A DNA stretch of 64,000 nt. Source: Anthopleura xanthogrammica. Lineage: Eukaryota; Cnidaria; Anthozoa; Actiniaria; Actiniidae. The notes beneath the pieces are model-generated. The model had not been told where the DNA came from. It did not search any database and saw only the letters and a list, made by a program, of their open reading frames with translations. The stretch covers positions 5,756,625 to 5,820,624 of the forward strand of contig OZ025223.1 in assembly GCA_964019055.1 (NCBI GenBank), written 5' to 3'. Positions 27,174 through 36,910 of the stretch are shown here, piece after piece (the first letter of the stretch is position 1; every line of letters starts with the position of its first letter). The position numbers and the translations under genes were made by a program.

Positions 27174-27368
27174 GTAGGTGGTCTTTATTCTTCGTGCTTT
27201 TTCGATGCTGGAAACGTCTTTTTCTTTCGGTAAAGATTCTTGAACATTTGCTTCGGCAGTTTCAGCTTTGAATCTTTTGCTTTCTTTGTGTATTGAGTAA
27301 ATCTTTTTGTTGTTTTCATGCTTAGAGACCAGACGTAGAAGGCATTCTTGGTTTTCTTTCAGGTACAT
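27174..27368 (-). CDS. Possible partial coding segment, unknown product
   Basis: 65 codons without a stop run on the minus strand from an ATG at 27368 leftward into the gap, where the frame is cut off. I do not recognise the product. The translation is mixed and charged, rich in Lys and Glu (MYLKENQECLLRLVSKHE at the start; KEKDVSSIEKARR near the cut end), with no obvious membrane segment. It is unlike the satellite translation and is not low-complexity. Upstream in the same frame TAA stops occur at once, because the frame runs into the TAT microsatellite. The ATG (context GACATGT) may be the start, or this may be part of an exon or a decayed element fragment. The 65-codon length alone is weak evidence. 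An open frame extended through the N run into the left array would be an artefact. Confidence 0.25.
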
Positions 27369-27381
27369 GTCCAGGCCGATA

Positions 27382-27441
<60 letters not shown>
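27382..27441. repeat. (TAT)n microsatellite, about 20 copies
   Basis: An uninterrupted TAT/ATT run of about 60 bp between the open segment and the right array. It generates meaningless poly-Tyr and poly-Ile open frames on the two strands. Uninterrupted runs of this length are typical of eukaryotic genomes and prone to length change, so the copy number may be inexact. Confidence 0.95.
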
Positions 27442-27480
27442 GTTATCCATTGGTTTGAATGTGTTCGGCTCATGAGAATT

Positions 27481-28020
27481 AAGTTTTTTTTTCCACCAAA
27501 ACAGTGTTTTGGACACCCAAAATGTGCTTTTCTCGGCCAAAACTTGCGTTTAGCAGTGAAAACGTCGTGTTTTGAGCAAAAGAAAATTCTCAGCAAATTT
27601 CAAATTTTCTCAGCAAAAAACAGCTTTTTTGACCAAAAAGCACCTTTACTCAGCCAAAACCGATTTTTTTTTCGCCAAAATGTCGTATTTTTATCTCAAG
27701 AGGTATTATCATGAGCAAAAAGTGGGGGTTTCAGCAAACAGGTCACGCCGTAAGCGAAAAACCTGGTTTTGAGAGCCAAAATGGCCATTTTTCAGTTTTT
27801 TGGGCTAAAAAGTTTTTTTCCCCAGCAAAACAGTGTTGTGGACACCCAAAATGTGCTTTTCTCGGCCAAAACTTGCGTTTAGCAGTGAAAACGTCGTGTT
27901 TTGAGCAAAAGAAAATTCTCAGCAAAAAACAGCTTTTTTGACCAAAAAGCACCTTTACTCAGCCAAAACCGATTTTTTTTCCCGCCAAAACGTGGTGTTT
28001 TTATCTCAAGAGGTATTATC
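27481..28020 (+). repeat. Array edge: partial unit and a 310-bp unit lacking one sub-block
   Basis: 27481-27710 starts in the unit's T-run (unit position about 101) and continues to the unit end with several private differences, for example CCACCAAAAC and AAATGTCGTATT. The next unit (27711-28020) is 310 bp. It lacks block 11, the 20 bp normally between AATTCTC and AGCAAAAAAC; the join is at about 27920/27921. One extra base in a later homopolymer region gives 310 rather than 309. Greater divergence at an array margin is expected of satellites. Confidence 0.85.
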
Positions 28021-31000
28021 ATGAGCAAAAAGTGGGGGTTTCAGCAAACAGGTCACGCCGTAAGCGAAAAACCTGGTTTTGAGAGCCAAAATGGCCATTT
28101 TTCAGTTTTTTGGGCTAAAAAGTCTTTTTTTTCAGCAAAACAGTGTTGTGGACACCCAAAATGTGCTTTTCTCGGCCACAACTTGCGTTTAGCAGTGAAA
28201 ACGTCGTGTTTTGAGCAAAAGAAAATTCTCAGCAAATTTCCAATTTTCTCAGCAAAAAACAGCTTTTTTGACCAAAAAGCACCTTTACTCAGCCAAAACC
28301 GATTTTTTTTTCGCCAAAACGTCGTGTTTTTATCTCAAGAGGTATTATCATGAGCAAAAAGTGGGGGTTTCAGCAAACAGGTCACGCCGTAAGCGAAAAA
28401 CCTGGTTTTGAGAGCCAAAATGGCCATTTTTCAGTTTTTTGGGCTAAAAAGTTTTTTTTCCCAGCAAAACAGTGTTTTGGACACCCAAAATGTGCTTTTC
28501 TCGTCCAAAACTTGCGTTTAGCAGTGAAAACGTCGTGTTTTGAGCAAAAGAAAATTCTCAGCAAATTTCCAATTTTCTCAGCAAAAAACAGCTTTTTTGA
28601 CCAAAAAGCACCTTTACTCAGCCAAAACCGAATTTTTTTTCGCCAAAACGTCGTGTTTTTATCTCAAGAGGTATTATCATGAGCAAAAAGTGGGGGTTTC
28701 AGCAAACAGGTCACGCCGTAAGCGAAAAACCTGGTTTTGAGAGCCAAAATGGCCATTTTTCAGTTTTTTGGGCTAAAAAGTTTTTTTTTCCCAGCAAAAC
28801 AGTGTTTTGGACACCCAAAATGTGCTTTTCTCGGCCAAAACTTGCGTTTAGCAGTGAAAACGTCGTGTTTTGAGAAAAAGAAAATTCTCAGCAAATTTCA
28901 AATTTTCTCAGCAAAAAACAGCTTTTTTGACCAAAAAGCACCTTTACTCAGCCAAAACCGATTTTTTTTTCGCCAAAACGTCGTGTTTTTATCTCAAGAG
29001 GTATTATCATGACCAAAAAGTGGGGGTTTCAGCAAACAGGTCACGCCGTAAGTGAAAAACCTGGTTTTGAGAGCCAAAATGGCCATTTTTCAGTTTTTTG
29101 GGCTAAAAAGTTTTTTTCCCCCAGCAAAACAGTGTTTTGGACACCCAAAATGTGCTTTTCTCGGCCAAAACTTGCGTTTAGCAGTGAAAACGTCGTGTTT
29201 TGAGCAAAAGAAAATTCTCAGCAAATTTCAAATTTTCTCAGCAAAAAAAAGCTTTTTTGACCAAAAAGCACCTTTACTCAGCCAAAACCGAATTTTTTTT
29301 CGCCAAAACGTCGTGTTTTTATCTCAAGAGGTATTATCATGAGCAAAAAGTGGGGGTTTCAGCAAACAGGTCACGCCGTAAGCGAAAAACCTGGTTTTGA
29401 GAGCCAAAATGGCCATTTTTCAGTTTTTTGGGCTAAAAAGTTTTTTTTCCCAGCAAAACAGTGTTTTGGACACCCAAAATGTGCTTTTCTCGGCCAAAAC
29501 TTGCGTTTAGCAGTGAAAACGTCGTGTTTTGAGCAAAAGAAAATTCTCAGGAAATTTCCAATTTTCTCAGCAAAAAACAGCTTTTTTGACCAAAAAGCAC
29601 CTTTACTCAGCCAAAACCGAATTTTTTTTCGCCAAAACGTCGTGTTTTTATCTCAAGAGGTATTATCATGAGCAAAAAGTGGGGGTTTCAGCAAACAGGT
29701 CACGCCGTAAGCGAAAAACCTGGTTTTGAGAGCCAAAATGGCCATTTTTCAGTTTTTTGGGCTAAAAAGTTTTTTTCCCCCAGCAAAACAGTGTTTTGGA
29801 CACCCAAAATGTGCTTTTCTCGGCCAAAACTTGCGTTTAGCAGTGAAAACGTCGTGTTTTGAGCAAAAGAAAATTCTCAGGAAATTTCAAATTTTCTCAG
29901 CAAAAAACAGGTTTTTTGACCAAAAAGCACCTTTACTCAGCCAAAACCGAATTTTTTTTCGCCAAAACGTCGTGTTTTTATCTCAAGAGGTATTATCATG
30001 AGCAAAAAGTGGGGGTTTCAGCAAACAGGTCACGCCGTAAGCGAAAAACCTGGTTTTGAGAGCCAAAATGGCCATTTTTCAGTTTTTTGGGCTAAACAGT
30101 TTTTTTTTCCAGCAAAACAGTGTTTTGGACACCCAAAATGTGCTTTTCTCGTCCAAAACTTGCGTTTAGCAGTGAAAACGTCGTGTTTTGAGCAAAAGAA
30201 AATTCTCAGCAAATTTCCAATTTTCTCAGCAAAAAACAGCTTTTTTGACCAAAAAGCACCTTTACTCAGCCAAAACCGAATTTTTTTTTGCCAAAACGTC
30301 GTGTTTTTATCTCAAGAGGTATTATCATGAGCAAAAAGTGGGGGTTTCAGCAAACAGGTCACGCCGTAAGCGAAAAACCTGGTTTTGAGAGCCAAAATGG
30401 CCATTTTTCAGTTTTTTGGGCTAAAAAGTTTTTTTTTCCAGCAAAACAGTGTTTTGGACACCCAAAATGTGCTTTTCTCGTCCAAAACTTGCGTTTAGCA
30501 GTGAAAACGTCGTGTTTTGAGCGAAAGAAAATTCTCAGGAAATTTCCAATTTTCTCAGCAAAAAACAGCTTTTTTGACCAAAAAGCACCTTTACTCAGCC
30601 AAAACCGAATTTTTTTTCGCCAAAACGTCGTGTTTTTATCTCAAGAGGTATTATCATGAGCAAAAAGTGGGGGTTTCAGCAAACAGGTCACGCCGTAAGC
30701 GAAAAACCTGGTTTTGAGAGCCAAAATGGCCATTTTTCAGTTTTTTGGGCTAAAAAGTTTTTTTTTCCAGCAAAACAGTGTTTTGGACACCCAAAATGTG
30801 CTTTTCTCGTCCAAAAGTTGCGTTTAGCAGTGAAAACGTCGTGTTTTGAGCAAAAGAAAATTCTCAGCAAATTTCCAATTTTCTCAGCAAAAAACAGCTT
30901 TTTTGACCAAAAAGCACCTTTACTCAGCCAAAACCGAATTTTTTTTCGCCAAAACGTCGTGTTTTTATCTCAAGAGGTATTATCATGAGCAAAAAGTGGG

Positions 31001-32630
31001 GGTTTCAGCAAACAGGTCACGCCGTAAGCGAAAAACCTGGTTTTGAGAGCCAAAATGGCCATTTTTCAGTTTTTTGGGCTAAAAAGTTTTTTTTCCCAGC
31101 AAAACAGTGTTTTGGACACCCAAAATGTGCTTTTCTCGTCCAAAACTTGCGTTTAGCAGTGAAAACGTCGTGTTTTGAGCAAAAGAAAATTCTCAGGAAA
31201 TTTCAAATTTTCTCAGCAAAAAACAGCTTTCTTGACCAAAAAGCACCTTTACTCAGCCAAAACCGAATTTTTTTTCGCCAAAACGTCGTGTTTTTATCTC
31301 AAGAGGTATTATCATGAGCAAAAAGTGGGGGTTTCAGCAAACAGGTCACGCCGTAAGCGAAAAACCTGGTTTTGAGAGCCAAAATGGCCATTTTTCAGTT
31401 TTTTGGGCTAAAAAGTTTTTTTTTCCAGCAAAACAGTGTTTTGGACAGCCAAAATGTGCTTTTCTCGTCCAAAGCTTGCGTTTAGCAGTGAAAACGTCGT
31501 GTTTTGAGCAAAAGAAAATTCTCAGCAAATTTCCAATTTTCTCAGCAAAAAACAGCTTTTTTGACCAAAAAGCACCTTTACTCAGCCAAAACCGAATTTT
31601 TTTTCGCCAAAACGTCGTGTTTTTATCTCAAGAGGTATTATCATGAGCAAAAAGTGGGGGTTTCAGCAAACAGGTCACGCCGTAAGCGAAAAACCTGGTT
31701 TTGAGAGCCAAAATGGCCATTTTTCAGTTTTTTGGGCTAAAAAGTTTTTTTTTCCCAGCAAAACAGTGTTTTGGACACCCAAAATGTGCTTTTCTCGGCC
31801 AAAACTTGCGTTTAGCAGTGAAAACGTCGTGTTTTGAGCAAAAGAAAATTCTCAGGAAATTTCAAATTTTCTCAGCAAAAAACAGCTTTTTTGACCAAAA
31901 AGCATCTTTACTCAGCCAAAACCGAATTTTTTTTCGCCAAAACGTCGTGTTTTTATCTCAAGAGGTATTATCATGAGCAAAAAGTGGGGGTTTCAGCAAA
32001 CAGGTCACGCCGTAAGCAAAAAACCTGGTTTTGAGAGCCAAAATGGCCATTTTTCAGTTTTTTGGGCTAAAAAGTTTTTTTTTCCAGCAAAACAGTGTTT
32101 TGGACACCCAAAATGTGCTTTTCTCGTCCAAAACTTGCGTTTAGCAGTGAAAACGTCGTGTTTTGAGCAAAAGAAAATTCTCAGGAAATTTCAAATTTTC
32201 TCAGCAAAAAACAGGTTTTTTGACCAAAAAGCACCTTTACTCAGCCAAAACCGAATTTTTTTTCGCCAAAACGTCGTGTTTTTATCTCAAGAGGTATTAT
32301 CATGAGCAAAAAGTGGGGGTTTCAGCAAACAGGTCACGCCGTAAGCGAAAAACCTGGTTTTGAGAGCCAAAATGGCCATTTTTCAGTTTTTTGGGCTAAA
32401 AAGTTTTTTTTTCCAGCAAAACAGTGTTTTGGACACCCAAAATGTGCTTTTCTCGTCCAAAACTTGCGTTTAGCAGTGAAAACGTCGTGTTTTGAGCAAA
32501 AGAAAATTCTCAGGAAATTTCAAATTTTCTCAGCAAAAAACAGGTTTTTTGACCAAAAAGCACCTTTACTCAGCCAAAACCGAATTTTTTTTCGCCAAAA
32601 CGTCGTGTTTTTATCTCAAGAGGTATTATC
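28021..32630 (+). repeat. Inner right array, heterogeneous units without an obvious higher-order period
   Basis: Fourteen units of 329-330 bp, mostly G131/C135/A161. Some carry GGCC instead of GTCC near unit position 154-157 (CTCGGCC), a variant common near the island and again at 42-48 kb. Block 11 alternates between AAATTTCAAATTTTC and AAATTTCCAATTTTC. I could not find a repeating multi-unit order here. One unit (31314-31642) already has the G135/G161 state and a HindIII site. Confidence 0.7.
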
Positions 32631-35600
32631 ATGAGCAAAAAGTGGGGGTTTCAGCAAACAGGTCACGCCGTAAGCGAAAAACCTGGTTTTGAGAGCCAAA
32701 ATGGCCATTTTTCAGTTTTTTGGGCTAAAAAGTTTTTTTTTCCAGCAAAACAGTGTTTTGGACATCCAAAATGTGCTTTTCTCGTCGAAAACTTGCGTTT
32801 AGCAGTGAAAACGTCGTGTTTTGAGCAAAAGAAAATTCTCAGGAAATTTCCAATTTTCTCAGCAAAAAACAGCTTTTTTGACCAAAAAGCACCTTTACTC
32901 AGCCAAAACCGAATTTTTTTTCGCCAAAACGTCGTGTTTTTATCTCAAGAGGTATTATCATGAGCAAAAAGTGGGGGTTTCAGCAAACAGGTCACGCCGT
33001 AAGCGAAAAACCTGGTTTTGAGAGCCAAAATGGCCATTTTTCAGTTTTTTGGGCTAAAAAATTTTTTTTTCCAGCAAAACAGTGTTTTGGACATCCAAAA
33101 TGTGCTTTTCTCGTCCAAAACTTGCGTTTAGCAGTGAAAACGTCGTGTTTTGAGCAAAAGAAAATTCTCAGCAAATTTCCAATTTTCTCAGCAAAAAACA
33201 GCTTTTTTGACCAAAAAGCACCTTTACTCAGCCAAAACCGAATTTTTTTTCGCCAAAACGTCGTGTTTTTATCTCAAGAGGTATTATCATGAGCAAAAAG
33301 TGGGGGTTTCAGCAAACAGGTAACGCCGTAAGCGAAAAACCTGGTTTTGAGAGCCAAAATGGCCATTTTTCAGTTTTTTGGGCTAAAAAGTTTTTTTTTC
33401 AGGCAAAACAGTGTTTTGGACACCCAAAATGTGCTTTTCTCGTCCAAAACTTGCGTTTAGCAGTGAAAACGTCGTGTTTTGAGCAAAAGAAAATTCTCAG
33501 GAAATTTCCAATTTTCTCAGCAAAAAACAGCTTTTTTGACCAAAAAGCACCTTTACTCAGCCAAAACCGAATTTTTTTTTCGCCAAAACGTCGTGTTTTT
33601 ATCTCAAGAGGTATTATCATGAGCAAAAAGTGGGGGTTTCAGCAAACAGGTCACGCCGTAAGCGAAAAACCTGGTTTTGAGAGCCAAAATGGCCATTTTT
33701 CAGTTTTTTGGGCTAAAAAGTTTTTTTTTCCAGCAAAACAGTGTTTTGGACACCCAAAATGTGCTTTTCTCGTCCAAAACTTGCGTTTAGCAGTGAAAAC
33801 GTCGTGTTTTGAGCAAAAGAAAATTCGCAGCAAATTTCAAATTTTCTCAGCAAAAAACAGCTTTTTTGACCAAAAAGCACCTTTACTCAGCCAAAACCGA
33901 ATTTTTTTTCGCCAAAACGTCGTGTTTTTATCTCAAGAGGTATTATCATGAGCAAAAAGTGGGGGTTTCAGCAAACAGGTAACGCCGTAAGCGAAAAACC
34001 TGGTTTTGAGAGCCAAAATGGCCATTTTTCAGTTTTTTGGGCTAAAAAGTTTTTTTTTCAGGCAAAACAGTGTTTTGGACACCCAAAATGTGCTTTTCTC
34101 GTCCAAAACTTGCGTTTAGCAGTGAAAACGTCGTGTTTTGAGCAAAAGAAAATTCTCAGGAAATTTCCAATTTTCTCAGCAAAAAACAGCTTTTTTGACC
34201 AAAAAGCACCTTTACTCAGCCAAAACCGAATTTTTTTTTCGCCAAAACGTCGTGTTTTTATCTCAAGAGGTATTATCATGAGCAAAAAGTGGGGGTTTCA
34301 GCAAACAGGTCACGCCGTAAGCGAAAAACCTGGTTTTGAGAGCCAAAATGGCCATTTTTCAGTTTTTTGGGCTAAAAAGTTTTTTTTTCCAGCAAAACAG
34401 TGTTTTGGACACCCAAAATGTGCTTTTCTCGTCCAAAACTTGCGTTTAGCAGTGAAAACGTCGTGTTTTGAGCAAAAGAAAATTCGCAGCAAATTTCAAA
34501 TTTTCTCAGCAAAAAACAGCTTTTTTGACCAAAAAGCACCTTTACTCAGCCAAAACCGAATTTTTTTTCGCCAAAACGTCGTGTTTTTATCTCAAGAGGT
34601 ATTATCATGAGCAAAAAGTGGGGGTTTCAGCAAACAGGTCACGCCGTAAGCGAAAAACCTGGTTTTGAGAGCCAAAATGGCCATTTTTCAGTTTTTTGGG
34701 CTAAAAAGTTTTTTTTTCCAGCAAAACAGTGTTTTGGACATCCAAAATGTGCTTTTCTCGTCGAAAACTTGCGTTTAGCAGTGAAAACGTCGTGTTTTGA
34801 GCAAAAGAAAATTCTCAGGAAATTTCCAATTTTCTCAGCAAAAAACAGCTTTTTTGACCAAAAAGCACCTTTACTCAGCCAAAACCGAATTTTTTTTCGC
34901 CAAAACGTCGTGTTTTTATCTCAAGAGGTATTATCATGAGCAAAAAGTGGGGGTTTCAGCAAACAGGTCACGCCGTAAGCCAAAAACCTGGTTTTGAGAG
35001 CCAAAATGGCCATTTTTCAGTTTTTTGGCCTGAAAAGTTTTTTTTTCAGGCAAAACAGTGTTTTGGACACCCAAAATGTGCTTTTCTCGTCCAAAACTTG
35101 CGTTTAGCAGTGAAAACGTCGTGTTTTGAGCAAGAGAAAATTCTCAGGAAATTTCCAATTTTCTCAGCAAAAAACAGCTTTTTTGACCAAAAAGCACCTT
35201 TACTCAGCCAAAACCGAATTTTTTTTTCGCCAAAACGTCGTGTTTTTATCTCAAGAGGTATTATCATGAGCAAAAAGTGGGGGTTTCAGCAAACAGGTCA
35301 CGCCGTAAGCGAAAAACCTGGTTTTGAGAGCCAAAATGGCCATTTTTCAGTTTTTTGGGCTAAAAAGTTTTTTTTTCCAGCAAAACAGTGTTTTGGACAC
35401 CCAAAATGTGCTTTTCTCGTCCAAAACTTGCGTTTAGCAGTGAAAACGTCGTGTTTTGAGCAAAAGAAAATTCGCAGCAAATTTCAAATTTTCTCAGCAA
35501 AAAACAGCTTTTTTGACCAAAAAGCACCTTTACTCAGCCAAAACCGAATTTTTTTTCGCCAAAACGTCGTGTTTCTATCTCAAGAGGTATTATCATGAGC

Positions 35601-36581
35601 AAAAAGTGGGGGTTTCAGCAAACAGGTCACACCGTAGGCGGAAAACCTGCTTTTGAGAGCCAAAATGGCCATTTTTCAGTTTTTTGGGCTAAAAAGTTTT
35701 TTTTTCCAGCAAAACAGTGTTTTGGACATCCAAAATGTGCTTTTCTCGTCGAAAACTTGCGTTTAGCAGTGAAAACGTCGTGTTTTGAGCAAAAGAAAAT
35801 TCTCAGCAAATTTCCAATTTTCTCAGCAAAAAACAGCTTTTTTGACCAAAAAGCACCTTTACTCAGCCAAAACCGAATTTTTTTTCGCCAAAACGTCGTG
35901 TTTTTATCTCAAGAGGTATTATCATGAGCAAAAAGTGGGGGTTTCAGCAAACAGGTCACGCCGTAAGCGAAAAACCTGGTTTTGAGAGCCAAAATGGCCA
36001 TTTTTCAGTTTTTTGGGCTAAAAAATTTTTTTTTCCAGCAAAACAGTGTTTTGGACATCCAAAATGTGCTTTTCTCGTCCAAAACTTGCGTTTAGCAGTG
36101 AAAACGTCGTGTTTTGAGCAAAAGAAAATTCTCAGGAAATTTCCAATTTTCTCAGCAAAAAACAGCTTTTTTGACCAAAAAGCACCTTTACTCAGCCAAA
36201 ACCGAATTTTTTTCCGCCAAAACGTCGTGTTTTTATCTCAAGAGGTATTATCATGAGCAAAAAGTGGGGGTTTCAGCAAACAGGTAACGCCGTAAGCGAA
36301 AAACCTGGTTTTGAGAGCCAAAATGGCCATTTTTCAGTTTTTTGGGCTAAAAAGTTTTTTTTTCAGGCAAAACAGTGTTTTGGACACCCAAAATGTGCTT
36401 TTCTCGTCCAAAACTTGCGTTTAGCAGTGAAAACGTCGTGTTTTGAGCAAAAGAAAATTCTCAGGAAATTTCCAATTTTCTCAGCAAAAAACAGGTTTTT
36501 TGACCAAAAAGCACCTTTACTCAGCCAAAACCGAATTTTTTTTCGCCAAAACGTCGTGTTTTTATCTCAAGAGGTATTATC
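32631..36581 (+). repeat. Higher-order repeat of about nine units (2,964 bp), second copy incomplete
   Basis: Three successive units at 32631-33618 carry, in order: GTCGAAAAC in place of GTCCAAAAC; AAAAAATTTTTTTTT before CCAGC; and GGTAACGCC with TTCAGGCAAAAC. The same series returns at 35595-36581, an offset of 2,964 bp (nine units plus 3 bp). Between them lie two tandem 659-bp dimers and a third, more diverged, dimer. The copy at 35595 has private changes (CACACCGTAGGCGG). Confidence 0.65.
33289..34606 (+). repeat. Two tandem 659-bp dimers
   Basis: 33289-33947 and 33948-34606 each consist of a 330-bp unit (GGTAACGCC, TTCAGGCAAAAC, nine T before CGCC) plus a 329-bp unit (AATTCGCAGC instead of AATTCTCAGC). 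They read as the same sequence. The extra T joins two unit frames into one 220-codon stretch. A third, diverged dimer of the same build lies at 34936-35594. Confidence 0.85.
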
Positions 36582-36910
36582 ATGAGCAAAAAGTGGGGGT
36601 TTCAGCAAACAGGTCACGCCGTAAGCGAAAAACCTGGTTTTGAGAGCCAAAATGGCCATTTTTCAGTTTTTTGGGCTAAAAAGTTTTTTTTTCCAGCAAA
36701 ACAGTGTTTTGGACATCCAAAATGTGCTTTTCTCGTCCAAAACTTGCGTTTAGCAGTGAAAACGTCGTGTTTTGAGCAAAAGAAAATTCTCAGGAAATTT
36801 CCAATTTTCTCAGCAAAAAACAGCTTTTTTGACCAAAAAGCACCTTTACTCAGCCAAAACCGAATTTTTTTTCGCCAAAACGTCGTGTTTTTATCTCAAG
36901 AGGTATTATC

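Larger units (their letters stand above)
27174..27480. other. Non-satellite island between the arrays
   Basis: About 307 bp without the satellite's AGC-CAAAA-TTTT blocks. From left to right it holds a 195-bp segment open on the minus strand, a short spacer, a TAT microsatellite (about 27382-27441), and about 40 bp (27442-27480) in which I recognise nothing. The right array begins inside the TAAG-T10 stretch at about 27480. The island is the only visible unique anchor in the window. It probably represents chromosomal DNA flanking the right array, continuing to the left into the gap. Confidence 0.8.

Noticed and set aside
26832..27368. A 178-codon minus-strand frame running from the island through the N run into the left array
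   Set aside because: The frame is held open only by unknown bases. Only the 27174-27368 part is real sequence, and the satellite end is unrelated.
27307..27714. Open frames with long Tyr or Ile runs
   Set aside because: They are translations of the TAT microsatellite fused to satellite sequence, on both strands.
33289..35598. 220-codon open frames as longer genes
   Set aside because: They arise where one extra T makes a 330-bp unit, so two unit frames join. It is a length effect only.
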